The notes under the pieces are model-generated. The model saw only the letters and a list, made by a program, of their open reading frames with translations, did no database searches and was not told where the DNA came from. A stretch of DNA of 64,000 nucleotides from NCBI GenBank assembly GCA_022749755.1, contig CM040449.1, positions 9,681,657-9,745,656 of the forward strand, in the 5' to 3' direction. Of this stretch, positions 8,671-19,767 are shown piece by piece. Position 1 is the stretch's first letter. Each line of letters starts with the position of its first letter. The stretch is from Azadirachta indica. Its lineage: Eukaryota; Streptophyta; Magnoliopsida; Sapindales; Meliaceae. A program made the position numbers and the translations under genes.

Positions 8671-11600
8671 GTACGAATTTTCTAACAAAGCGTTGGTGCG
8701 CTTAGCCCTGGGGTGTCCAGCCCACTTGGAATCATGGCATTCCTTGATAAGCTCTTTCTTCAAGCCACCCCACTTCGGCACAAAAATTCGCCTCCCCTTG
8801 GCATAGAACAATCCGTCGTCAAGCCAAAATCGCCTTGTCTTTCCCTCGTTTACGAGCACCACTATATTTTTGGCTAGAGGGTCTTGGGTCAATCCTTCTT
8901 TGATCCTCCCTACTAGCTTTCCCTCGAGAATACTTAGGTTAATGGCCGCCAATGTCGCCTTTCGACTTAACGCATCCGTAACAACATTTGCTTTACCCGG
9001 CTTGTATGCCAGGTCGTAGTCAAATTCTGCCAAGAAGTCTTGCCCTCGAGCTTGCTTCGGACTTAACTTCTTTTGCGTTTGGAAGTAGCTAGTAGCTACA
9101 TTATCCGTCATAACCACGAAATGACTCCCGAGTAAGTAGTGTTGACATACTTTAAGGCAATGGATGATTGCCGTCATCTCTTTTTCTTGCACGGTGTAGC
9201 GCCTTTCCGCCTCATTGAGCTTACGACTCTCGAAAGTAATGGGACGTCGTTCTTGCATGAGTACACCCCCAATGGCAAAATTCGAGGCATTGGTGTGTAC
9301 TTCGAAAGGTTTTGTGTGATCGGGCAGCACAAAAACTATCTCCTCCATGATTGCCTTCTTCAAATCTTCAAAGGCATGTTGGCATTCCTCAGTCCAATCC
9401 CATGAGCGACTTTTCTTTAGTAGGCCAATTAGTGGGGCTGTTCTTGCTGAATAACTCTTGATGAAGCGACGGTAATAGTTAACCAACTCCAAGAAAGATC
9501 GGAGGTCGTGTACCTTGGTCGGAGGTTCCCACTCTTGAATAGCTTGCACCTTAGCCTTATCCATCATCAATGTTCCATCCTTGATCTTGTGGCCCAAGAA
9601 ATGAACTTCTCGTTGCGCAAAAGAGCATTTCTCCTTTTTCACGTACAAATCATTCTTTCGCAATACTTGGAACACCTTCTTAATATGTGTCACATGTTCT
9701 TCCAAGGTGTTGCTATACACAACGATATCATCCAAGTATAGCACCACAAATTGATCGAGATAGGGATGGAATAGCTTGTTCATCAAAGTTCTAAAAGTGG
9801 CAGGTGCATTCGTTAGTCCAAAAAGCAGACTAGAAATTCGTAGGAACCGTACCTTGTTACGCATGTTGTTTTTGGCTCATCTCCCTCTGCTATACGTACT
9901 TGGTAGTAACCCGACCTTAAATCAAGTTTGGAGAAGTACCGTGCTTTTCCAAGTTGATCGAAAAGATCGGTAATGAGTGAAATTGGATATTTGTTCTTGA
10001 TGGTGATCTTATTAAGTGCTCGATAATCGATACACATCTGCAGCGTCCCATCCTTCTTCTTTTGGAACAAGACTGGAGCGCCGAATGGTGCCTTAGATGG
10101 TCGAACGTAGCCTGCATCAAGTAAATTTTGGAGCTGCTTCTTCAACTCTTATAACTCCGGTGGAGTATGTCGGTATGGACTCATGGCGGGAGGTTTGGTG
10201 CCGGTTCCAATTCGATCTTGTGATCTACCTCCCTCCTTGGTGGAAGTTTTTTGGGCAACTCTTCGGGCATTACATATTTGAACTCTTTGAGGACGTTATC
10301 TACTTCTTTTGGAACATCCCCATTGCTCACCTCCACGTTGTCATCATCATCATATTCTTTTAAGAAAGCAAGGTAGCTTTCTTGACCCTTGCGCTTCAAA
10401 CCCTTCTTGAATTGCATGGCCGAGAGTGTTTTAGTCTCCACCTTACTTGATCTTGATATCGGAACCATGCACGCCTTGCCTCCATCAAGGATGCACATGG
10501 TGTTGGCAAATGGTACCGGTACGACCTTCATTTTATCAAAGAAATCCATCCCAAGTATAATTTTGTGGTCATCCATAGGTACTACCGACCAATTTACCGG
10601 TCCTTTCCATTCTCCGATGGTGGTTTCAACCTTCTGCGCTACACCTTTAATTGGTTTAGTGGCCGAATTCACTGCCTTCATGGTGCCGCCTTTGTTGGTC
10701 ACCTTGAGACCTAGTCGTTTGGCCTCGTCAACCTGCACAAAATTATGTGAGGCACCAGTATCAACTAAAGCTTTCGTGTGTACCTTGTTGATCACTACAT
10801 CAACATAGATAAGCCCCTTTGTTTGTGCCTCCGAAACTGCTCGAATAGCATTGAATAGTTGCAAGAAACCCATTGCCGCGTCACCCTTTCGACTTGGTGG
10901 TTCCTCCGCACGAGCCACCATGGAATTCAATGTCTTCCTCTTCGGACAATCCTGCATCCAATGAGGACCATCACAAAAGTAGCAATTTCGAGAAGGTTTG
11001 GAATCCTTCTCTTTGTCATTCTTCGGCTTCTCTTTGCCGCTAGGTGGTTTGCGGAAACCGTCTCCTTGCGATTTGTTATGGTCTTCCCCACCTTTACCTT
11101 GGCCATCCTTCCTATCCTTGGTCTTGGTATTTGATCGCTCACTTGAGTAATCAGTGAGAGTCTCTGCAACAGCTATGGCGGTTGCAAGATCTTGCACGCT
11201 TCTTCTCCTAAGCTCCGTCTTCGCCCATCCTTGGAGCCCATCCATGAAGAAAAAGAGCGAATCCTTGTTGTTCATATCCGGAATCTCCAACACCAAGCTA
11301 GTAAACTCTTTGATGTAGTTCCGCAAGCTTCCGGATTGTTTGAAACGTCGCAACCGGCCTCGTGCTTCCTCTTCGGCATTTTCTGGATAGAATTGCCGCT
11401 TGAGTTCCCGCTTGAAGTCATCGAAGATTTCGATGGTGCACGTCCCTTTACCAATATCACCGTGCCTCCTTCTCTACCACAACATAGCCACATCAGTTAG
11501 ATAATGGGTGGCGGTACGTACCTTGGTTTGTTCATCAGTGATGCTCATCACTTCGACATATTGTTCGATTCCCCACAAGAAGTTGTCCACGTCCTTGTTA

Positions 11601-11780
11601 CTCCTTGAGCCATTATAGGCCTTGGGTTTGGGGACATCAACTCTTGGTGCTTCACGTGTGGTATTCATCCCGCTTGCTACCGCACGCTTGCACAAAGCCA
11701 TATCCTCCTTAATTGTGGCTAGTTCCCGATCAATGTAGGCTCGAATGTTCCTAAACATACGATCGTGAACCGCTGGCAAC
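8671..11780 (-). pseudogene. Inverted chromovirus gag-pol, broken and truncated
   Basis: Read leftward from 11780: Gag from about its 95th residue, a TGG-to-TAG stop at about 11474, zinc knuckle CYFCDGPHWMQDC, protease DTGASHNF, spacer, a frameshift near 10181 and a stop near 10151, reverse transcriptase (10145-9813), a one-base frameshift near 9835, RT continuing with YLDD (about 9740), RNase H and the integrase N-terminal zinc-binding region (about 8740, ECHDSKWAGHP). In RNase H the first catalytic Asp is Asn (HTNAS), while the Glu (EKEM) and second Asp (TDN) remain. The copy ends at 8671, inside the integrase HHCC domain, where it joins the truncated forward LTR. Gag's N-terminus, leader and primer site are also missing. 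Confidence 0.92.
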
Positions 11781-12391
11781 TGTCACGGCCTCACTTTCTT
11801 CACTCGCTTCGACCGTGTGGCGTTTAGCAAATCCGTTCACTAAGCAAGCCTTCGATACCCGCAATGCGCTAAATCGGAAGTTTATGAATAAAGAGAGAAG
11901 AGAGAGCAATAAGAGTTTGAGTGAAGAGTGATTTACACAAGTCAAGTTTATTGCTTGGTTGTTTGGTTTGGCCAAATAAGGCCTATTTATAGGAAAACTT
12001 ACATACAATGGACGGCCAAGATTGCATCTCACAATGCACTTTTGAGGGATAGGATTTGGTCTTCTAAAAATGTCTTAGAAAATATCTACACAATTGTCAA
12101 AATGGTAATGCTATCTACACAATTTTAGAACTTGAGCTAATTGGGCCACCATTATAGAAGTTGGGCTAGTTGGGCTAACATTGGGATATAAGTACAACAA
12201 TGCCAATAAGGAAGAATATATGGATCTTTGTCCCAAATGCCTCATTGCCCCCTTAACTTGTTCTATCAACGAGTCATATTACCGAAGCTCACGCGCCCGC
12301 TTGTCCCGGATTTTCCCTCGCGCAAGTGCTGTCCGTATAAAGTTTCGGCCACGGTTACTGTTCATGAGCACTGTTCACGCGGGGCGTGACA
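11781..12391 (-). repeat. LTR B, inverted, complete (611 bp)
   Basis: On the minus strand it runs from TGTCACGCCCCGCG (12391) to GAGGCCGTGACA (11781), with seven-base inverted ends TGTCACG/CGTGACA. A TATAAATA box lies at 11991-11984. It is followed immediately by mid-gag sequence with no primer site, showing a 5' deletion. It is closely similar to the forward LTR B, with scattered transitions and one indel block around the GTGTAGATAGC repeats. Confidence 0.9.
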
Positions 12392-12395
12392 TAGA
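12392..12395. repeat. Target-site duplication TAGA (right)
   Basis: Partner of TAGA at 4928-4931. The interrupted copia frame resumes directly after it. Confidence 0.8.
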
Positions 12396-14824
12396 GCTTC
12401 ACTTGAATTGCTACATGCTGATATTTGGGGTCCTTCAAGAAACTCCACACCAATGGCAAAAGATATTTTTTATTGTTTGTTGATAATTTTACCCATATGA
12501 TGTGGGTTATTTTATTGAGCAAAAATAAGATGCTTTTCATTACTTTACTCAATTTAAAGCCTTTGTTGAAAACTAAAGTGGGCATTCTCTTAAAATTTTA
12601 AGAACTGATCATAGAGGAGAATTTACCAATCAAAGATTTATTAATTTTTGTAAAGAGCATGGTATTAAAAAAGAGCTTATTGTTTGACATATATAACAAT
12701 AAAATGGTGTCGTCGAAAGAAAAAATAGAATAATTGTTGAGATGGCATGTACCATTCTTCACACAAAGAATTTGCCAAAATATATATAGGCCAAGGCTGT
12801 TAATACAACCATATATATTCTTAATAGATCTCCCACAAAAGCTGTAAAAATATGACTCCTTATAAAGCTTGGTTCAAAAGAAAGCCAAAAGTTGAACATT
12901 TCAAAATTTTTGGTTGCATTGTTATGCCCACATATCAAAAGAAAATTTAGAAAAATTAGATGAGAAAGGAGAAAAATGCATCTTCGTTTGATACAACAAT
13001 GAAGCAAATGGCTATCATCTCCATCCTCCAAAATCACAGAAGTTAATCATTTCAAGAGATCTCATCTTTGATGAAGAAGCAACATGGCGATGGAGTGATG
13101 AAGCAACCAAGGCCACCCAAGCCTTTGAAGAAGTTGAAGAAGCAAGAATTGATCAAAGCCCAAGCACATAATCTTTAAGTTCAATCCTAAGTCTGAGATA
13201 AGAAGGTTCATCCTCAGATTCAACTTCTCCAAGAAAAATGCGATGATTACGAGATCTTTACCAAATTTGTGATATAAAATTATTTTCTTGTGAGCTATAG
13301 AAATATGAAGAAGTAGCAAAAGAAAAAGCATGGGGACTAGCCATGGACTAGGAGATCAAGATGATAGAAAAGAATCACACGTAGGAGCTCACAGAAAAAC
13401 CAAGACATAAAAGACATCGGAAGGCTAAAATGGGTCTAGAAAATTAAGTACTTGAAGACAGCACAATTCAAAAGTATAAGGCAAGTCTTGTTGCAAAAGG
13501 ATACTCGCAACAACTAGGCATCGACTTTAATGAAACCTTTGCTCTTGTGGTACACATAGAGATAATAAAAATGGTTGTAGCGCTAGCCGCATAATTGAAG
13601 TTACAAGATTATCAATTAGTGAAGTCAGCTTTTCTCAATGGAAGAATTAAAGACGAAGTCTACGTAGAGCAATCGCCAGGTTACAAGATTCAAGGCAAAG
13701 AAGACAAAGTATACCATTTGAAGAAAGCACTTTATATACTTAAGCAAGCCCCTCGTGCGTGGAACAACAAAATTGACAAGTATCTTCTTGATCACGGATT
13801 TTACAAAAGTCTAAGTGAGCCATCTTTATATGTAAAGATGCAAGGAAATCCTTTTCTCATTCTATGCTTGTACGTTGACGACTTAATCTACATTTGTGGC
13901 GATGCAAGGATGATCTAAGAATTCAAAAAGACTATGATGTAGAAGTATGGGATGACTGATCTTAGTCTCATGAAATATTTTCTTGGAATGCAAGTTAAAC
14001 TAAGGCCTAGAGAGATATTCATTTCTCAAGAAAAGTATGCAGAATATTTTTTGAAAAATTCCATGTGAAGGATTGCAAGCCACTAGCAACACCAATGGCG
14101 TTAAACGACAAGTTGTCATGAGATAATGGAAAAGATAAAGTGGATGAGACAATTGATTGAAGCCTTGTTGGTTTATTAATCTATTTGACAAACACAAGGC
14201 CAGACATAGTTCACGTATTCAGTATCATTTCCAAGTTCATGAGTGAGCCTAGCAAAGCACATTTTATTGTTGCAAAAAGGATTTTAAGAGTCAAGGGAAC
14301 AAAAACATTTGGAATCTTGTACAAATCTAAAAGTGATTCCAATTTAATTGGCTAACCTGATAGTGACTGGGCAGGCAATGTCGATAATCGCTAAAGCACA
14401 AGTGGATACACATTTCTTTTAGGATTGCAAGTTATTTCATAGGCATCGAAGAAACAAAATATCATATCCCTTTTGTCAGCAAAAGCATAATATATGAAAA
14501 AAAACAAGTGCTGCAACAGAAGCAGTATGGCTAAGAAGGATTTTGAAGGATTTGCAACAAAGCAACGAGGCATTAACCAAAATTTACTGTGAAACATGTT
14601 GGCAATAGCCATGACAAAAAGCCTAGTATTCCATAGCGCACAAAACACATTGAGATCCAACATCACTTCATTTGAGAGCTTATGGTGAAAAGCGAGATTG
14701 AGTTAGAATTTTACAAGATTGGAGATTAGCTAGCAGATATTTTCACACAGCTAGTTCTAGTTGAGAAATTTATCAAGTTTCAAGAAATGTTTGGACTATA
14801 TGATTTTTTTAGATTAAGAGGGAG
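12396..14824 (+). pseudogene. Ty1/copia integrase, reverse transcriptase and RNase H, right part of split element
   Basis: Continues the copia polyprotein. The integrase shows LELLHADIW (first catalytic Asp, about 12420), LRTDHRGEFT (second Asp, about 12600) and NGVVERKNR (Glu, about 12710). The reverse transcriptase is best preserved at 13595-13918, with VYHLKKALYILKQAPRAW and the catalytic YVDD at 13871-13882. RNase H remnants (DSDWAGN...STSGYTFLLG) lie at about 14360-14430. Many TGG-to-TAG type stops and frameshifts make it inactive. A purine tract AGATTAAGAGGGAG precedes the LTR at 14825. Confidence 0.9.
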
Positions 14825-15316
14825 TGTTAAAACATTAATCTAAAAAAATCTAATTTGGAAAAATCTAAAAAAAAATCTAAGATATTAGTAAGGAATCTAG
14901 AAAAATCTAAGGTAAAATTTAAGATATTAATAAAAAAAATCTAGATAAATTAATAGTTATAATCTTTAGTTAAAAATATCATTAAATATAAATAATACCA
15001 CTTATAATAAAATTAAGAATCATCTAAATAATTATAGCAAATATCTAGCAATTTACAAATATCTATATATTATTAAGAATATTTTTAGAAGAAGTTTTAT
15101 AACCCATTATATTAGATATATTTTGGCGTAATCCTAACCATTAGTTTAGAAGGCAAAAAAGTTATAAATAGCCATGTATGTTTGTAGTAAGCAATGTAAG
15201 AAAAGCAATAATAATATTGTTACACGAAACATCTTTATCAAATTAAAAGCCTTCCTTTTCCCTCTCCCACTCACACCCAAGCTTTGTTTTCTTTCATAAA
15301 CTTCAAGATACCAACA
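14825..15316 (+). repeat. 3' LTR of the split copia element
   Basis: Starts TGTTAAAA right after the purine tract and most likely ends CCAACA at 15316, giving TGTT...AACA inverted ends and about 492 bp. It contains a TATA-like TTATAAATAG near 15163. No matching 5' LTR was found in the window. Confidence 0.65.
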
Positions 15317-15477
15317 ATTTGTTTGTTTCTACAGTGGTTGCTACCATGTGAGCTCTTGTTGCTGTATGTTGAAAGACTAAGAATAGAAACCCCACACCTA
15401 TTAGACATTTTCTGGTACACATTTAACTGAGGTTATGGATTGTTCTAAAATACTACTGTAGCAACCCAAGAAACCGA

Positions 15478-15499
15478 GGGGGGAAAGGGGCGGGCGGGG
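15478..15499 (+). other. G-run cluster, potential G-quadruplex
   Basis: Runs of six, four, three and four G are separated by AAA, C and C. It falls near the 3' end of the antisense LTR, where the other LTR copies have a pyrimidine-rich CACCCCCTCTCTTGGG instead, so the G-richness is particular to this copy. Confidence 0.5.
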
Positions 15500-16211
15500 T
15501 TTTAAAAAATTCTACAAATAAATATATAACCCAAATTCTATCTCAAGGAAATTAAATTCTCTAAAGTAAAATATACACAATTTAATGCACAATATAAATT
15601 ATCACAAATCAAATTCAAGTTTGTGTGAGAAAATGTGTGAAACGATTACAAACATAAACAAAATAAAAAGTTGAGGGAGAGAAATCAAATACAGTAATTT
15701 TTATGAAGTTTGGCAAACTCCGGCCTATGTCCACAACTCTAAGCCAATTCGCTGAAGAGTTCCACTAATTGTGCCTTTAAACCTAAGGCAAACAATTACA
15801 ACTCCAAATGGACTTCATGAGTATTACTCAAACCTTACACAAGAAGTTCTCCAACCTTTACAACCAAGTGACTTATTGGTATCATCTAAATCTTTATAAA
15901 CAAGTATGTTTTCCTCACATTTACACAAAAGGATTACAAAGAGATAATTTTAATAGAAGAATTTTATCAAGAAGAATGTAAACTCTCTTTCTAAAAAATG
16001 ATACAAATGAGAGCTAGAGCTTGTGTAATGAATTAGATATATAATTTGCATATATAAGCTCAAAATCTTTGTATGCACTTGTAAATATATTTCCAAAGTT
16101 TCAAGATGTGCAAAAAATTAATTCCAAATGAATTTTAGCTAGTATTTGTTAAAAAAAAAAATATAACTAATACAAGTTGTTACTAGCCGTTTATAGCTGT
16201 TGGGACAAAAT

Positions 16212-16220
16212 TTTAAAAAA
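16212..16220. repeat. MITE target-site duplication (left)
   Basis: TTTAAAAAA, identical to 16485-16493 on the other side of the MITE. The sequence is low in complexity, but both copies abut the inverted-arm ends exactly. Confidence 0.8.
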
Positions 16221-16484
16221 GGGTGAATGCCCATTACCCCCCTATTTTTTCAGCCAATATTCCATTATTCTCTTATATTTTTTGTAATACCCCATCACCC
16301 TCTGATTCTTATTTTTGTTCCAATTTTACCCTTCAGTTCAATTAATTTACAAATGGTAAAATCGAAAATATTAGAAATATTAAAGGGCAAAATCAGAATT
16401 CAGGGGGTGATGGGGTATTACGAAAAATATACGAAGGTAATGGGGTATTGATTGAAAAAGTAAGGGGGTAATGAGCATTCTCCC
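16221..16484. mobile_element. Mutator-type MITE (264 bp) with long inverted arms
   Basis: The left arm (GGGTGAATGCCCATTACCCCCC..., about 110 bp) matches the reverse complement of the right arm (GGGAGAATGCTCATTACCCCC...), leaving a short loop near 16345-16365. It is flanked by perfect 9-bp duplications, TTTAAAAAA at 16212-16220 and 16485-16493; nine bases is the target size of Mutator-like transposases. It has no coding capacity and inserted into the antisense SIRE-type LTR. Confidence 0.9.
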
Positions 16485-16493
16485 TTTAAAAAA
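16485..16493. repeat. MITE target-site duplication (right)
   Basis: TTTAAAAAA, partner of 16212-16220. Confidence 0.8.
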
Positions 16494-17261
16494 TTATATT
16501 TTAGTCCATATTATAAGTTTTGAAAATCTTTCATTTTATTCCAATCACTATTATTGATCGGTTGACTTCAAGTTAAAAAATATAACTGTTAAGTACTATT
16601 TAATAGTGTATTCTACATCAGTTTTCTCAAATCATTATATTATAGAACGGTTTGACTAAACCAAATAGTAAACTAAGTTTGACTATATTTGATTTTTCAT
16701 AAGGTTTTAAAACTCTGCAATTAGGTCCATACTCAACTTTAAAAATCTTGCAAATAGGCCCTTTGCAAAATGGTCCCTTATCATTTCAAAATAAAATTTT
16801 CACAAAAACTTAAATTTATTTTCAAGTTTAAATTCGTTTGTGAAAAATATATTTTTTAAAAATATGATTGGAAAACATATGTTCTAAAAATATGATTTTA
16901 ATGCAATTTAAAGAAAATATATTATTGAGCTTACATGTGCAAATTAATAATTAACTCAAAAATACATTAGAAATATTTAATCACCTAATACGCCTGTTTT
17001 TACTTCTTCAAATTTCTTCTTGATTTGCTCTTAGGACTTTTAATTTTGCTTTTCTTGAATGCCTTGATTTGATATTGTTTGAATTTTCATAATTACTTCA
17101 ATTCTTCGTGCTAGAAATATTACAATATTTACTACATAAAGATTTTGATTATTCAAGGATATTAATATTTGTTGTCATCAAAATAATAGGTTATGAGCCT
17201 GAAGGCTAACATATTCTTTATTATCAAACCTTTTATATTCTTTCAATTCTATTCATCCATA

Positions 17262-17546
17262 AGACCCTTCATTGAATTCCAATTTTACAAAGCAATTGAA
17301 GAATAAATGTGCTCCAAGAGCAAGTAGGAGGGATCCAATAGTGGTACTTGATTTTACCACATCAAATAGGCTTGATAACAAGTATTATGTAGGTTTGCAG
17401 AATTGCCATGGATTGTTAACTTCAGACACTTCAACTTCTCAAATTGTGAGGAATAATGCAAGACATGAAATTGCTTGGTGATAAAGGGTGCCATTAAAGT
17501 TCTCACTGGTTCGAAGAGTGAGATTAAGAAAAATTATAGGGGTGGG
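17262..17546 (+). pseudogene. Class III peroxidase last-exon fragment
   Basis: The plus strand reads DPSLNSNFTKQLKNKC, then FTTSNRLDNKYYVGLQNCHGLL (with the DNKYY and GLLTSD motifs of secreted plant peroxidases), QIVRNNARHEIAW, and after a small deletion and frameshift GAIKVLTGSKSEIKKN with a stop near 17546. These blocks make up the final exon of class III peroxidases (haem enzymes of wall and vacuole). The haem-ligand histidine exons are not present nearby; an antisense LTR ends 50 bp upstream, where an intron would be. The residues kept suggest relatively recent loss, or one exon displaced by insertions. Confidence 0.85.
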
Positions 17547-17549
17547 AAT

Positions 17550-18440
17550 TAGCATGATTTGGATTTGCTTCCACGTAAAATTATTTAATTCAAGATTTGT
17601 TTAGTTGTTGTTTCATTCATTTTTCTATTGTTGATGACAAGTGTAAATTTATTTATTGATTTTTGTAAGATTTTTATGACAAATTGATGTCAAATCAATT
17701 GATAACAAGTTCAATGCATATAGTTTAAACATTGTATCTCTGAGGTTTATATAATCACTCTAGCCTCTTATTGTATAAAGACCAATCATTTCTGTTTTGA
17801 TAAAAATCATTAATGGTTGGAGAAAAATTTGAAAGCAATTTAACTTGCTTTTGCATTAAATAGAAATTAATATGGGTTTGAGTCCTAATCCTTGTGTATA
17901 TAAATTCTTACTTCCTTATAGAGCTCTCTTATTCAATATTCAATCTGTCAATCAATATATTGATTAGAAAAATTCTTGGATTTTATTAAAACTTTTGCTA
18001 GACATGGGAAAACTTTCTCCCACCCACATCTTTGTTTTGTTGCTTATTTTTATAGGTTTCAATTAATTCACTTAAAAATACTACATAATTTTTATATTTT
18101 ATTTATGTTCACTATCTAGGATTACAAGCCTATTATATCACCATAAAAGTTTTCATTGCAATTTTTCTTTTGTTTCTAGTGGACTATAGAATTAGAGATA
18201 ATATTTCTTGTAGATCAAGAAAAAATATTGTTGATACATTAAAATTGATAATGGCCCGAGTCTAAGCCTAAGCCAAAACTACATCATTTTACTAGATAAC
18301 GGATACAAAAAGCACAAGTAGGCCAAAGCTACTCGTTAGGCCTCAAATTGTGGGTTGTGATGTGGAAAGTAAAAATAGGCCTAAATCTGACCCAAATCAA
18401 TATAATGTCGTAAGTCTAGCCCACTTGACTGGTAATTTTT
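17550..18440. other. AT-rich spacer
   Basis: Includes the likely 3' untranslated region of the former peroxidase gene. No ORF or element end was recognised. Confidence 0.4.
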
Positions 18441-18830
18441 GGCTTAAAAAGGGTCCATTATATAGTTAAACTAATGTATAAGGGATACAAAATCCCAAAA
18501 AGCCTTTTTCTTTTAAAGCCCAAAACCTTATTTTAATAAGCTTAAGATTAATTAAAATAAGTATTTTATTCTAATTAGGATTAATTAAAATAAGTATTTT
18601 ATTATAAGTATGAGTTTTAAACATTTCTTTTAAATATGATTAAATTACACTAATTTAACTTTTAAATAAAGTCTTATATTAAGAGAGTTTAACTGGCATT
18701 AAAATAGGATTGAATGAGCTAGTCTTATCCTATTACAAGTCTACATCACACAATATATAAAGAGTAAATGACTTCACATTTTGGGGGACAACATTAGCAT
18801 CTATCACGCTCGGACTCATGGGGGTCGAAA
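18441..18830 (+). repeat. LTR-like repeat, relative of 54500-54930
   Basis: Shares with 54500-54930 the order CTTATTTTAAT, GATTAATTAAAATAAGTATTTTATT (in two tandem units here), CTAATTAGGATTAA, AAATATGATTAAA..ACTAATTT, and AAATAAAG.CTT...GAGTTTAACT. No coding. Probably the U3 part of an old LTR family. Confidence 0.55.
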
Positions 18831-19129
18831 AATGATCTATCAAACACATAACATATTAAATAATACATTTGACTAAGGAATTTCATCACTATTTAAATCT
18901 TCATGAATACAACATCTAGTCCAATCACCTTTAATGTCTAGTCTTCAAATTATTAAATTGACTAAACTAAAAATAAAATGCAAAGCCAATATCTTAAACC
19001 TAGGGAACCGAGGGATAGTAGAAGCTTCGCCAAATCCGCTATGCCCTTGTCATCACTTATCTGGGAATCACAATAAACTATAATGAGTATTAACTCAGCA
19101 AGCATACTAGTTTTTCATATAAAAAATAT

Positions 19130-19765
19130 ATACTAATTGCAACAACATTAACCGCAAATGGCACGTGTCATATCAAGTAGTAAAATGATAAGTAAGAGTA
19201 TCGTCTTACAAGGATTGAAAGTTAAAACCATTGCTAAATACTATAGCCTTGAAGGTCCAATTTTATCTAAGTAATCAAAATTGATTAATTGTAACAGCAA
19301 ATAAACTAAAAACTCTACAATTAATTAACAAGAAATAAAAATTGAATTAAAGAGTCCATAGAAGAATGAAATGTGCAAGCATAAACTATCAGAGTCTTGA
19401 TTTCACTTATTGGTCGTTATTAATGTGTTTTGGTCTAATTCACTAATCACAAGATTAAGACTAATCTTAATGCCTCTTCGGAGCATTAATCAAGCTTTTA
19501 CGTACAACTAATCAAGTTGATATCCCTATCTAACTCAATTAATTATATGTTCATTAAACAGTGCTTATTGTTTAACACTTAGAAATCAATTTACCTCCCA
19601 GTTTCTTAAAATCCTAAATGTTAATTAGATTATCTAGGTGTTGATTACCTTCTAGTCTCACAACTACCTAGATTATGTTTCCTTAGTCTAATAAACAAAC
19701 CAATCTTTCCCAAGAATTAATTCATCCATCTTCAATTTAACTAATTTATTAATTAACAAATTAGA
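19130..19765 (-). repeat. Diverged Tat/Athila-like LTR end, antisense
   Basis: Aligns, with many differences, to 40299-40930 and 61434-62030: CGCAAATG...CAAGTAGTAAAATGATAAGTA...ACAAGGATTGA, then ATTCACTAATCACAAG, GATATCCCTATCTAACTCAATTAATTA, and TCTAATAAACAAACCAATCTTTCCCAAG. It ends at the start of the SIRE-type gag. Confidence 0.65.
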
Positions 19766-19767
19766 CA

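Larger units (their letters stand above)
4932..12391. mobile_element. Composite 7.46-kb LTR-retrotransposon insertion in copia
   Basis: A distinctly GC-richer block bounded by TGTCACGG...CGTGACA and a TAGA duplication. It contains, left to right: LTR A, a short internal region, a second LTR A, primer site, Gag-protease-chromodomain ORF, polypurine tract, a forward LTR B cut at about 8670, then an inverted partial gag-pol of the same family and a complete inverted LTR B. The two outer ends therefore belong to different LTR families in opposite orientation. Either a chimeric cDNA was integrated as one piece, or several later rearrangements occurred between the original ends. Confidence 0.8.
15451..17211 (-). 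repeat. SIRE-type copia LTR, antisense, carrying a MITE
   Basis: Its reverse complement aligns with the LTRs at 22416-24062 and 24884-26272. It begins TGTTAGCCTTCAGGCTCATAA at 17211, includes the CTAGC..TATA-type promoter region, and has the conserved segment around 15700-15790 (TTGTGGACATAGGCCGGAGTTTGCC). The left (3') border near 15451 is approximate. No polypurine tract lies beside it, so it is probably a solo LTR. Confidence 0.75.

Noticed and set aside
16227..16451. 74-codon ORF
   Set aside because: It lies wholly inside the MITE and is formed by its inverted arms.
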